From assembly GCA_934351835.1 (NCBI GenBank), contig CAKRJP010000001.1:186001-250000 (forward strand): a DNA stretch of 64,000 nucleotides, written 5' to 3'. Made by a program: the position numbers and the translations under genes. Source of the stretch: an uncultured Lachnospiraceae bacterium (GTDB lineage Bacteria > Bacillota > Clostridia > Lachnospirales > Lachnospiraceae). A model generated the notes under the pieces. That model did not search any database, was not told where the DNA came from, and was given only the letters and a program-made list of their open reading frames with translations. Shown piece by piece: positions 18,449 through 26,916 of this stretch (its first letter is position 1; the number at the start of each line of letters is the position of its first letter).

Positions 18449-18865
18449 ATGATACTTATTGTAGGTGGTGCGTATCAGGGGAAAGAAGCCTGGGCAAAAA
18501 AACATTATTCAGAAGTGCACTGGATTGATGGAGAGAATTGCAGAGAAGAAGACATTTATCAGTGCCAGGGAATCTTTCATTTTCATAAATACCTGGAACG
18601 TCTGATGCGAAACCATTATGAGGAGAAGGAAGAAAATGTAGACTCTATTGATAGGTTTGCTTGGGTGACAGATCTTGCAGAACGTTTATATAGAGAGAAC
18701 CAGAATATTGTAATCGTGACGGATGAAATCGGATATGGAATTGTACCAATGGACCCATTTGAGCGGACATACCGGGAAGTGGTGGGACGTGTGTGTACAA
18801 AACTTGCGAAGAATTCCGAGTCTGTATATCGGGTCGTCTGTGGCATCGAGATGAAATTGAAGTAA
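18449..18865 (+). CDS. CobU-like protein with degenerate nucleotide-binding loop
   Basis: The product has 138 residues and shares the CobU fold outline: an N-terminal loop (VGGAYQGKEAWAKKHY), a central NIVIVTDEIGYGIVPMDP segment matching CobU's VTNEV region, and the ending GRVCTKLAKNSESVYRVVCG. The P-loop reads GGAYQGKE instead of GGxxSGKS, losing the Ser/Thr after Lys, and no clear RHR guanylylation motif is present. The start at 18449 is preferred because GGGAGG lies 12-13 bases upstream; an ATG at 18371 has no ribosome site. It sits among the nucleotide-loop genes, so an accessory cobinamide role is likely, but activity is uncertain. Confidence 0.75.
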   Translation: MILIVGGAYQGKEAWAKKHYSEVHWIDGENCREEDIYQCQGIFHFHKYLERLMRNHYEEKEENVDSIDRFAWVTDLAERLYRENQNIVIVTDEIGYGIVPMDPFERTYREVVGRVCTKLAKNSESVYRVVCGIEMKLK

Positions 18866-18873
18866 AAGCAGAT

Positions 18874-19587
18874 ATGTGTAAAGAATTAAAAAAAGCAGTA
18901 ATAAAAGTTTATCTGATCCGTCATGGGATGACGGAAGGAAATTTAAAAAAGCGCTATATCGGGACGACTGATGAATCCCTGTGTAGAGTTGGCAGAGAAA
19001 AGATAACAGAAAATTGCAGACATGCGATGTATCCACAGGCCGAAAGAGTTTATGTAAGCCCCAAAAAAAGATGTATGGAGACAGCAAAGCTGATTTATCC
19101 GGGGACAGCATTTCAGGTGGTAGCGGATTTGTCGGAATGCGATTTTGGTTTATTTGAGAATAAAAATTACCAGGAGCTTTCAGACTGCCCGGAATATCAG
19201 GCATGGATCGACAGCAATGGAACATTACCATTTCCAGATGGAGAGAGTAGGAAAGATTTTCAGAAAAGAAGCGTGGAAGCTTTTGAGAAATGTATCAAAG
19301 AGTGTGCAAAGGAGGGAATCACCAGAGTAGCCTTTGTTGTGCATGGCGGTACGATCATGGGGATTATGGAAAAATATGCGAGCCCTTCGGGGGATTATTA
19401 TGATTATCAGATAGAAAATGGAGAAGGATATGAACTTACTATGGCGAATGATGCTTCCGGTGGCAGCAGGATTTGTACTGGATCTTCTGCTGGGGGATCC
19501 GAGATGGCTGTACCATCCGGTGCGGCTGATCGGGGCATTGATATCCGGGACGGAAAAAATTATCAGAGACTTACTTCCAAAAAATAA
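18874..19587 (+). CDS. cobC: Alpha-ribazole phosphatase-like histidine phosphatase with overlapping C-terminal tail
   Basis: The product has 237 residues from the ATG at 18874, eight bases after the previous stop. The phosphatase motif R16-H17-G18 opens the chain (VYLIRHGMTEGN), and VVHGGTIMG supplies the second histidine. In this context it should dephosphorylate alpha-ribazole phosphate or cobalamin phosphate. The conserved domain ends near ENGEGYELTM. The last 45 or so residues are Gly/Ser-rich and encoded by DNA that also encodes the start of cbiB in another frame, a 170-base overlap. The tail may be non-functional read-through after loss of an earlier stop. Confidence 0.85.
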   Translation: MCKELKKAVIKVYLIRHGMTEGNLKKRYIGTTDESLCRVGREKITENCRHAMYPQAERVYVSPKKRCMETAKLIYPGTAFQVVADLSECDFGLFENKNYQELSDCPEYQAWIDSNGTLPFPDGESRKDFQKRSVEAFEKCIKECAKEGITRVAFVVHGGTIMGIMEKYASPSGDYYDYQIENGEGYELTMANDASGGSRICTGSSAGGSEMAVPSGAADRGIDIRDGKNYQRLTSKK

Positions 19588-20410
19588 AATTGGCGAACGG
19601 ACAGGTGGAACGATCCTGGTGGTGATTGTTCTTTTTGTGAGTACAATCGTGCCGTGGGGGATTTTGCATCTGGCTTATTTGTTCAGCCAGATTGCCGGAA
19701 TCGTGATTGAGAGCTTTATGTGTTACCAGATTCTTGCCACAAGATCACTCAGAGATGAGAGCGATAAAGTATACGTGGCGCTGAAAAACGAAGGTCTGGA
19801 TGCCGGAAGAAAAGCAGTTTCTATGATCGTTGGAAGAGATACTGAAAATTTAACCGAAAAAGGTGTGACGAAGGCGTGCGTGGAGACGGTTGCCGAGAAT
19901 ACTTCGGATGGAATCATTGCGCCACTGGTATATATGATGATTGGTGGAGCGGCCCTTGGCTGGACTTATAAAGCGGTCAATACGATGGATTCTATGATCG
20001 GATATAAGAATGAGAAATATCTGTATTTTGGAACAGTGGCGGCAAAACTGGATGATATCGTCAATTTCATCCCGGCAAGGCTGGCGGCATGGTTTATGAT
20101 CCTGGCAAGTCTGGTGACGAGGGAAGATTATAAAAATGCAATTCGGATTTATAAAAGAGACAGACATAATCACAAGAGCCCAAATGCGGCACAGACGGAA
20201 GCTGTGATGGCAGGGGCGTTAGATATTGAGCTGGCAGGCGATGCCTGGTATTTTGGGACTTTATACCAGAAACCGACGATCGGAGATCCGATTCGGGAGA
20301 TTGAGGTACAGGATATCCGGCGATCCCACAAGCTATTATATGCAACCTGTATTCTTGCGGTGGTGATTCTGTGGGGCGTGAAAACGGCTATCCTGGCTTT
20401 GTGGTTGTAA
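19418..20410 (+). CDS. cbiB: Adenosylcobinamide-phosphate synthase
   Basis: The product has 330 residues if started at 19418; ATGs at 19430 and 19448 are possible. It is a polytopic membrane enzyme attaching aminopropanol phosphate to adenosylcobyric acid. Signatures are LLLGDPRWLYHPVRLIG near the N-terminus and ENTSDGIIAPLVYMM in the middle. GGAGAAGG at 19420-19427 is too close to the ATG at 19430, so the exact start is uncertain, but every choice overlaps cobC by more than 130 bases. Confidence 0.92.
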   Translation: MEKDMNLLWRMMLPVAAGFVLDLLLGDPRWLYHPVRLIGALISGTEKIIRDLLPKNKIGERTGGTILVVIVLFVSTIVPWGILHLAYLFSQIAGIVIESFMCYQILATRSLRDESDKVYVALKNEGLDAGRKAVSMIVGRDTENLTEKGVTKACVETVAENTSDGIIAPLVYMMIGGAALGWTYKAVNTMDSMIGYKNEKYLYFGTVAAKLDDIVNFIPARLAAWFMILASLVTREDYKNAIRIYKRDRHNHKSPNAAQTEAVMAGALDIELAGDAWYFGTLYQKPTIGDPIREIEVQDIRRSHKLLYATCILAVVILWGVKTAILALWL

Positions 20411-20442
20411 TAGGAAATGATAATTTGGAAAACGAGGCAGTT

Positions 20443-21603
20443 ATGGGAGAGACAGAACACTTCGAAACAAAATACTTGAAAAAGAATAATAACATACAAA
20501 ATAACATACAACTGCATGGCGGTGACATTTACCGGAATCAGGTAGAGGTTGATTATTCTGTGAATACGAATCCGCTGGGACCACCGGAAGGTGTTCTGAA
20601 AATTTTAAGGGCAAATGCGGAACAGATTGTACATTATCCGGATATGCACTGTGAAGATTTAAAAAAGAAAATCGCAGGGTACGAACAGGTGTCTGAGAAT
20701 GAGATTTTATGTGGAAACGGTGCAGCAGAATTGATCTACAGTGTGGTGCAGGCAATAAAGCCGAAGAGGGCACTGATCACAGCTCCGTCTTTTGCAGAGT
20801 ATGAACTGGCACTTCGGACGGTGCAGGCAGAATGTTCATACTATTATTGCAGGGAAACATTCGATTTTCAGATCCAGGAAGATTTTCTGGATCTGATCAC
20901 AGAAGAGATTGATATATTATTTTTGTGCAATCCGGGAAATCCTGTGGGCCAGACAATCGAAAAAGAGTTTCTGATCCGGATACTGAACCGCTGCAGGGAA
21001 TGTAAAGTAACCGTTATTTTGGATGAGTGCTTTATAGAGTTTCTGTCAGATTGTCAGAGCTATGAAATGACAGCTCTGAGATACGCATATCCGAATCTGT
21101 TCATATTAAAAGCATTTACGAAAATCTTCTGTATGCCGGGACTGAGACTTGGGTATATGATAGGAACAGACCAAACTATGTTGGGGAAGATCCGAGAAAT
21201 GCTTCAGCCGTGGAATGTATCGATTCTTGCACAGCTCTGTGGCACAGAGGCATTGCATGAATGTGAAAAATATCTAGAAGAAACTAAAAGATTTCTTAAA
21301 AAAGAAAAAACGTATATTATTGAGGCAATCCAGGAACTTGGAGATCAGAAGTTTCAAGTATACGGATCAAAGGCAAATTACATATTCTTTAGGGGACCTG
21401 AGGGATTATATGAAAAAGCACTGAGGGATCGGATGTTGATTCGTGACTGTGGAAACTACCGGGGCTTGTCAGGAATGGACGAACCGGGACAGGCTGAAAA
21501 TTGCAGGGATCAGGTGAAGAGAGAGTTTGCAGGTTACTACCGTGTGGCGGTTCGGTCACGGGAGGAAAATGAGAGGTTGGTTGCATGGCTAAGAAAATTA
21601 TGA
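20443..21603 (+). CDS. cobD: L-threonine-O-3-phosphate decarboxylase
   Basis: The product has 386 residues and belongs to the histidinol-phosphate aminotransferase-like PLP enzymes. It makes aminopropanol phosphate for CbiB. Seen are DYSVNTNPLGPPEG, VHYPD, FLCNPGNPVGQ, VILDECFIEF, and KAFTKIFCMPGLRLGY, in which the Lys before IF is the expected PLP Lys. The start at 20443 has GAGG five bases upstream; a GTG at 20371 lies inside cbiB. Next to cbiB, the cobD function is much more likely than histidine synthesis. It overlaps cbiP by 19 bases. Confidence 0.92.
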   Translation: MGETEHFETKYLKKNNNIQNNIQLHGGDIYRNQVEVDYSVNTNPLGPPEGVLKILRANAEQIVHYPDMHCEDLKKKIAGYEQVSENEILCGNGAAELIYSVVQAIKPKRALITAPSFAEYELALRTVQAECSYYYCRETFDFQIQEDFLDLITEEIDILFLCNPGNPVGQTIEKEFLIRILNRCRECKVTVILDECFIEFLSDCQSYEMTALRYAYPNLFILKAFTKIFCMPGLRLGYMIGTDQTMLGKIREMLQPWNVSILAQLCGTEALHECEKYLEETKRFLKKEKTYIIEAIQELGDQKFQVYGSKANYIFFRGPEGLYEKALRDRMLIRDCGNYRGLSGMDEPGQAENCRDQVKREFAGYYRVAVRSREENERLVAWLRKL

Positions 21604-23117
21604 TACAGGGAACAATGTCGAATGCCGGAAAAAGTCTGATCTGTGCAGGATTGTGCAGGATTTTTAAGCAGGATGGATACAGAGTTGCCCCGTTTAAATC
21701 CCAGAATATGGCTCTTAATTCATATATAACAGAGGATGGTCTGGAGATGGGGAGAGCGCAGGTGGTGCAGGCAGAGGCAGCAGGGATTTCCCCGATGGTG
21801 GAGATGAATCCGATTCTTTTAAAGCCGACCAATGATGTTGGTTCTCAGGTTATTGTAAATGGAGAAGTCCTTAAGAACATGAGTGCCAGAGAATATTTTG
21901 CTTACAAGAAGAAACTGGTTCCGGACATTAAAAAAGCATTTCAGACTCTGGAAGAAAATTTTGATATCATCGTGATCGAGGGGGCGGGAAGCCCGGCAGA
22001 GATTAATTTAAAGAGTGATGATATTGTAAATATGGGATTGGCGGAAATGGTAGATGCGCCGGTGCTTTTGGTGGGAGACATCGACAGAGGCGGTGTGTTT
22101 GCGCAGCTTCTCGGTACATTAATGCTTTTGGAGGAAGAAGAAAAGGCGAGAGTAAAGGGGCTGATTATTAATAAATTCCGTGGAGATAAGACTATCTTAG
22201 ATCCGGGGATCGTGATGTTGGAAGAGAGAGGAAATATTCCGGTGGTAGGTGTGACGCCATATCTTCAGGTGGAGATTGAGGATGAAGACAGCCTGACCGA
22301 ACGTTTTTCTTTAGGAGGAACACAGGGACTGGTAGATATCGCAGTGATCCGGACGCCGAGGATTTCGAATTTTACGGATTTTCAGGTGCTTGAAAATGAA
22401 TCGGGAATTTCTCTTCGCTATGTAAGCAGGCAAAAAGATTTAAAGTCGCCGGACATGATTATTTTGCCGGGAACGAAGAATACGATCGAAGATCTGCTGT
22501 GGATGAGACAGAATGGACTGGAAGCGGAGATTTTAAAGTCGGCGGCAAAAGGTACCGCAATCTGGGGAATCTGCGGAGGCTATCAGATGCTGGGAGAGTC
22601 GCTGGAAGATCCAGAACATATCGAAGCAAAATCTTCTGTTACAGACGGAGAGGGAAAAGTAGCAGGCCTTGGACTTCTACCGATACGGACAATCTTTACC
22701 GGAGAAAAAAGACGAACCCGCGTGCAGGGACGATTTGGAAACATGGATGGAACCTTCGCGGAGCTTTCCGGGACAGAGTTCGAAGGATATGAGATCCATA
22801 TGGGAGAGACTGTAGGGGCTACTTCTTTGAGCGAAATTCGGGATTCAGTGACCGGAGTTACATCGTCAGATGGATGTATGAGCGGAAATGTCTATGGAAC
22901 TTATGTACATGGAATTTTTGATAAAGAGGAAGTCAACCGGAAAATATTTATGAGCCTGGCAAAGAAGAAAGGACTGGATGTATCGGAGACCAACTTAGAG
23001 TCTGGATTAGACTATAAGGCTTTCAAAGAAACGCAGTATGATCTTCTGGCAAAAGAGTTGAGAAAGCATATGGATATGAAACGAATCTATGAGATTATGG
23101 AGGAGTACGAGGACTGA
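21585..23117 (+). CDS. cbiP: Cobyric acid synthase
   Basis: The product has 510 residues. It amidates the b, d, e and g side chains. The P-loop region IQGTMSNAGKSLICAG is followed by FKSQNMALNSYIT, typical of CbiP/CobQ. VGDIDRGGVFAQLLGT and KGLIINKFRG complete the synthetase half. In the amidotransferase half, WGICGGYQML holds the Cys and YGTYVHGIFD the His. It overlaps cobD at the 5' end and shares one base with cbiC. Confidence 0.96.
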   Translation: MAKKIMIQGTMSNAGKSLICAGLCRIFKQDGYRVAPFKSQNMALNSYITEDGLEMGRAQVVQAEAAGISPMVEMNPILLKPTNDVGSQVIVNGEVLKNMSAREYFAYKKKLVPDIKKAFQTLEENFDIIVIEGAGSPAEINLKSDDIVNMGLAEMVDAPVLLVGDIDRGGVFAQLLGTLMLLEEEEKARVKGLIINKFRGDKTILDPGIVMLEERGNIPVVGVTPYLQVEIEDEDSLTERFSLGGTQGLVDIAVIRTPRISNFTDFQVLENESGISLRYVSRQKDLKSPDMIILPGTKNTIEDLLWMRQNGLEAEILKSAAKGTAIWGICGGYQMLGESLEDPEHIEAKSSVTDGEGKVAGLGLLPIRTIFTGEKRRTRVQGRFGNMDGTFAELSGTEFEGYEIHMGETVGATSLSEIRDSVTGVTSSDGCMSGNVYGTYVHGIFDKEEVNRKIFMSLAKKKGLDVSETNLESGLDYKAFKETQYDLLAKELRKHMDMKRIYEIMEEYED

Positions 23118-23770
23118 TGGAATACAAGACAAAGACAGAGATTGAACATGTACTGCCGATGGACATTGAAGTGCGCAGTTTTGAGATCATCACGGAAGAA
23201 TTAAAAGAGATGGGTATCGAGCTGCCAAAGGATCAGGCACCGATCACCAAGCGGTGCATCCATACCAGTGCGGATTTTGATTATGCGAAGAACCTGATGT
23301 TTTCGGAACATGCCATAGAGAGAGCCAGGGAGGCAATCAAGGAAGGGGCTTCTATCGTGACGGATACCCAGATGGCACGCTCTGGAATCAATAAAAAGAA
23401 ATTAAATAATTTCGGCGGACAAGTATACTGTTTCATGTCTGATGAGGATGTAGCAGCACGGGCAAAAATAAATGGAACTACAAGAGCGGTTGCAAGTATG
23501 GAAAAAGCCTGTGAATTAGAGGAAAAATTAATTTTTGCTATTGGGAATGCGCCGACAGCATTGATTCATCTGTATGAATTGATAAAGGCAGGGAAGATAA
23601 AACCGGAATTAGTCATCGGCGTTCCGGTGGGATTTGTGAATGTGGTTCCGGCAAAGGAACTGATCATGACGCAGGAAGAAGTCCCTTATATTGTGGCAAG
23701 AGGAAGAAAAGGTGGAAGTAACATTGCCGCATGCATCTGCAATGCGTTGATCTATGGGATCGAATCATAG
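23117..23770 (+). CDS. cbiC: Cobalt-precorrin-8 methylmutase
   Basis: The product has 217 residues. It moves a methyl group from C-11 to C-12 to form cobyrinic acid. The catalytic His lies in KRCIHTSADFDYA, and DTQMARSGI, AIGNAPTALIHLYEL and VPVGFVNVVPAKE are family blocks. It is the last cobalamin gene. A panE-like gene follows after 30 bases with its own GGAAAGG site, so the transcript may continue. Confidence 0.96.
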   Translation: MEYKTKTEIEHVLPMDIEVRSFEIITEELKEMGIELPKDQAPITKRCIHTSADFDYAKNLMFSEHAIERAREAIKEGASIVTDTQMARSGINKKKLNNFGGQVYCFMSDEDVAARAKINGTTRAVASMEKACELEEKLIFAIGNAPTALIHLYELIKAGKIKPELVIGVPVGFVNVVPAKELIMTQEEVPYIVARGRKGGSNIAACICNALIYGIES

Positions 23771-23800
23771 GGATAAATAAGCGGAAAGGAATGAGACAGC

Positions 23801-24718
23801 ATGAAGATTGAAAAGGTGGCACTGATTGGTGCCGGAGCGGTAGGTTCTTATTTTATCTGGGGATTGTCTGAGAAAATGGGAGAGCATTTTCAGGTGATCG
23901 CGGACGGAGAGCGAAAAGAGCGATTGAGTAAAAATGGAATTAGGATCAATGGAAAGCAATATTTATTTCCGGTAAGTACGGCGGACGAAGCGGGAGAGCA
24001 GGATCTGGTGCTGATCGCCACAAAATATGACGGATTAGAAGATGCGATTTCCAAATTGCCATCTCTGGTAGGAAAAGATACCATCGTAATCAGCCTGTTA
24101 AATGGTGTGGACAGTGAAGAGAAGATTGGAAAAGCCATCGGAATGGAACATGTGATTTACGCGACGATGCGTATTGCTTCTGTAAGAAAGGAAAATGAGA
24201 TTGTATTTATCCCGGAAAATACGTCCGGAATGTACTACGGAGAACCGGGAATAGAGGAACCGTCCGAGAGAGTACAGGAGGTAGAAGAGCTTTTGAAAGA
24301 TACCGGCATCCGCTGTCGTTACCGTGCGGATATCTTGCGAAATATGTGGGAGAAATATGCGGCGAATGTGGCACAGAACCTTCCACAGGCAATTCTTTCC
24401 GTTGGCTATGGGGCATATATAGACAGCGAACATGTCTACCATATCGCGAACGGTCTGTGGAAAGAAGTGGCGGCAGTGGCAAAATATAAAGGCATTGAGC
24501 TGCCGGAGAATTTGAATCTATTCCGTGGAGTGCAGCAGACTTCCAGATTTTCAACGCTTCAGGATCTGGATGCAAAACGTCACACAGAGATTGACATGTT
24601 TGCCGGAAATATGATCGAAATGGGGAAAGAATACGGAATCCCGGTACCTTACTGTGAGTATACTTATCATCTGATCAAGGCCATGGAAGAAAAGAATGAC
24701 GGAAAATTTGAGTATTAA
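23801..24718 (+). CDS. 2-dehydropantoate 2-reductase family protein
   Basis: The product has 305 residues. The N-terminal Rossmann fold starts KVALIGAGAVGSYF, as in ApbA/PanE enzymes, and SLLNGVDSEEKIGKAIG plus the C-terminal helical domain fit the family. It would reduce ketopantoate to pantoate with NADPH, though many paralogues act on other 2-keto acids. GGAAAGG precedes the ATG at ten bases. Its position directly behind cbiC suggests co-transcription rather than a cobalamin role. Confidence 0.85.
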   Translation: MKIEKVALIGAGAVGSYFIWGLSEKMGEHFQVIADGERKERLSKNGIRINGKQYLFPVSTADEAGEQDLVLIATKYDGLEDAISKLPSLVGKDTIVISLLNGVDSEEKIGKAIGMEHVIYATMRIASVRKENEIVFIPENTSGMYYGEPGIEEPSERVQEVEELLKDTGIRCRYRADILRNMWEKYAANVAQNLPQAILSVGYGAYIDSEHVYHIANGLWKEVAAVAKYKGIELPENLNLFRGVQQTSRFSTLQDLDAKRHTEIDMFAGNMIEMGKEYGIPVPYCEYTYHLIKAMEEKNDGKFEY

Positions 24719-24734
24719 AACGGAGGACAATTAT

Positions 24735-25244
24735 ATGAATGAAGTAATCCTTGTGGATTTTGATGATTGCGAGATCGGGACCATGGAGAAGATGGAAGCA
24801 CATGAAAAAGAAAGACTCCATCGGGCCTTTTCCGTATTTTTAATGCAGGACGGAAAGATGCTTTTACAAAAGCGTGCCTCTGACAAATATCACTGTGGCG
24901 GCTTATGGACCAATACCTGCTGTTCCCATCCAAGACCGGGAGAAGAGACAAAGACGGCGGCAGTACGGAGACTAAAAGAAGAACTGGAGATTACGGTAGA
25001 GCCGGAAGAATTAAAAGAAGTTCATTCCATTCTTTACCGCTATCCATTCAATAATGGGCTGACAGAATTTGAGTATGATCATTTATTTGTGGGCGCGTAT
25101 CACGGAACCTGGGTGGAGAATCCGGAAGAAGTAGATGCCGTGAAATGGGTAGAAATCGAGTGGTTAAAGAAAGACATCGTGGAGCACGCAGAAAAATATA
25201 CGCCATGGTTTATCATAGCTTTGAAGGAAGTACTGGCGAAATAG
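24735..25244 (+). CDS. idi: Isopentenyl-diphosphate delta-isomerase, type I (Nudix)
   Basis: The product has 169 residues. It interconverts IPP and DMAPP. HRAFSVFLMQDGKMLLQKR, WTNTCCSHPRPGE (catalytic Cys), the Nudix-like RRLKEELEI, and EFEYDHLFVG (catalytic Glu) are all present. The start at 24735 follows GGAGG at nine bases; an in-frame ATG 13 codons upstream lies inside the panE-like gene. A terminator hairpin lies 47 bases downstream. Confidence 0.94.
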   Translation: MNEVILVDFDDCEIGTMEKMEAHEKERLHRAFSVFLMQDGKMLLQKRASDKYHCGGLWTNTCCSHPRPGEETKTAAVRRLKEELEITVEPEELKEVHSILYRYPFNNGLTEFEYDHLFVGAYHGTWVENPEEVDAVKWVEIEWLKKDIVEHAEKYTPWFIIALKEVLAK

Positions 25245-25291
25245 TGTGGATAAAATTGTGCTCCTGTTCGTATTAAGTGGAAAATAATATT

Positions 25292-25335
25292 GCCCCTCTT
25301 TACTGTATAAAGCAGTAAGGAGAGGCATTTTATAT
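25292..25335. terminator. Bidirectional terminator between idi and the ArsB/NhaD-type gene
   Basis: A 14-base-pair stem with one mismatch (25292-25305 with 25313-25326) is followed on the plus strand by ATTTTATATAT. It lies between two convergent genes and could stop both. Confidence 0.75.
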
Positions 25336-25356
25336 ATAGAAAAGGGAGTTGGCTGA

Positions 25357-26715
25357 TTAACAATACCGTGCAAATATGATTAGCATGGAGATCGTAATGA
25401 CGATAATCGTAGCAGGAGCGGATGCTTTACAGTATCTTCCCCAGCCGATAGAGTAACCATTTTTATCTGCAACCGCGATACCAACAACATTTGCGGATGC
25501 ACCGATCGGTGTTGCACTTCCACCGATATCGGTTCCCATGGATAATGTCCATGCCAGAGTTGAAATATCAGCACCTGTTGTTGCTGCCAGACTCTGGATA
25601 ATAGGGATCATCGTTGCTGAGAATGGAATATTATCTACAAATGCACTGGCAACTGCGGAAATCCAGATAATGATAGCAACCATGATCTTTAAGTTACCGC
25701 CGGATAATTTGCCAATCAGGTTTGCAATAACAACCAGAATTCCGGTCTGCTCCAGTCCACCGACTACGACGAACAGTCCGATGAAGAACAGCAGTGTCTT
25801 ATAATCAACTTTGGACAAGAGTTCTTTGATATCTTTCGCAAAGCAGATCAAAGTTACAATTGCGATAAATGTTCCAATTAAAGCTACAGTAAGACCTGTA
25901 GTTGCATGTGTTACCAGAAGAACAACTGCGCAGGCAAAAATCACGCATGCTTTTACGAAATCTGATTTGCTGCTGATTGCAGTAGAGGCGTCCGGTACGA
26001 CAGACGGATCGACTACGGCACCGTCAATTGGATGGAGTTGTTTTCTGTAAGCAAAGTAGAAGAAGAATATCACTACTATTAATGATACGAGTGCCATCAG
26101 ACCTGTGTTGGTTACGAAATCGGTAAAGGAATAGCCAAGAGAAGTTCCGATGATGATGTTCGGTGGATCACCACACATGGTAGCAGACCCTCCGAGGTTC
26201 GCACAAAAGATTTCGCTTAGTATCATAGGTACGGGATCGAAATGTAACAGCTTTGCCAGTTCGATAGTGATAGCAGCTAAAAACAGGATAACCGTAATAC
26301 TGTCAATGAACATTGCCAGAACTGCTGACATACACATAAATGCGATAAATAATGGAACTGTTTTGTAATGAACAGCTTTCGCAAGTTTCAGGCAGAGCCA
26401 GCGGAAGAATCCGGCTTTGGCCATTCCTTCTACCATGATCATCATACCGAGAAGAAAGATGATCGTTGACCAGTTAATACCGGAAGCGGCGCTTTCTCCT
26501 TCGCCTGCGGCATACCAGAATGAACGTTCAAAGATGCTGTGGAAATTTAGTGTTTCCAGAACTGCGGAACTGCTGTGCATGGCAACTCCGAAAACAAGAA
26601 TTAGAGTAAGAGCAGCACATGTAAGGGTAACATAGTGTTTCTCAATTTTATCTGCCACGATGAGAATGAACATTACCACGAATATGATGACTGCTAATAT
26701 CTGGGCCAATGACAT
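25357..26715 (-). CDS. ArsB/NhaD-superfamily membrane transporter
   Basis: The product has 452 residues with about 11-12 membrane segments. The motif ATMCGDPPNIIIGTSLGYSF near residues 176-195 and the related repeat in the second half (SMGTDIGGSATPIGASANV) are typical of the ion transporter superfamily that contains ArsB, NhaD and SLC13-type permeases. The substrate (Na+, arsenite, dicarboxylate or other anion) cannot be decided. The start follows AAAGGAGGAAATTCT on the minus strand. A 200-base leader with a riboswitch-like fold and a terminator lies upstream. Confidence 0.85.
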   Translation of the reverse strand: MSLAQILAVIIFVVMFILIVADKIEKHYVTLTCAALTLILVFGVAMHSSSAVLETLNFHSIFERSFWYAAGEGESAASGINWSTIIFLLGMMIMVEGMAKAGFFRWLCLKLAKAVHYKTVPLFIAFMCMSAVLAMFIDSITVILFLAAITIELAKLLHFDPVPMILSEIFCANLGGSATMCGDPPNIIIGTSLGYSFTDFVTNTGLMALVSLIVVIFFFYFAYRKQLHPIDGAVVDPSVVPDASTAISSKSDFVKACVIFACAVVLLVTHATTGLTVALIGTFIAIVTLICFAKDIKELLSKVDYKTLLFFIGLFVVVGGLEQTGILVVIANLIGKLSGGNLKIMVAIIIWISAVASAFVDNIPFSATMIPIIQSLAATTGADISTLAWTLSMGTDIGGSATPIGASANVVGIAVADKNGYSIGWGRYCKASAPATIIVITISMLIIFARYC

Positions 26716-26789
26716 AGAATTTCCTCCTTTGATAGATTTTTTTGATAAAAATTAGTAAATTATTGTAAATGGAATTAAATTTTGGTATA

Positions 26790-26822
26790 AATAAAGGACA
26801 CATACAATTACGATATGTGTCC
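26790..26822 (-). terminator. Terminator within the leader of the ArsB/NhaD-type gene
   Basis: A perfect nine-base-pair stem (GGACACATA / TATGTGTCC, loop of nine) spans 26796-26822. On the minus strand it is followed by TTTATTTAT. It can terminate the hpd operon or act as the expression platform of the structured element at 26832-26890. Confidence 0.75.
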
Positions 26823-26831
26823 TTAGGCTGG

Positions 26832-26890
26832 CTTATCGGATAAATCGGGATGCACCTAACCCATGTGCCTGTTTCCTCCGATAAGTCACA
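26832..26890 (-). promoter_or_regulatory. Structured leader, candidate riboswitch, unassigned
   Basis: On the minus strand a perfect nine-base-pair stem CTTATCGGA / TCCGATAAG (26885-26877 with 26840-26832) encloses GGAAACAGG, a GCAC/GTGC hairpin with a GGG-containing loop, and a downstream CCC that could pair with that loop. The terminator follows ten bases later. An upstream TATGTG can pair with CACATA in the terminator arm, which would work as an antiterminator. No named riboswitch consensus was recognised. Confidence 0.45.
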
Positions 26891-26916
26891 TATGTGCAAC
26901 TGTGTGGAGACAATTC

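Noticed and set aside
26648..26899. Minus-strand 83-codon frame across the transporter leader
   Set aside because: It covers the stem, the terminator and the start of the transporter in another frame, lacks a ribosome site, and its residues look random.
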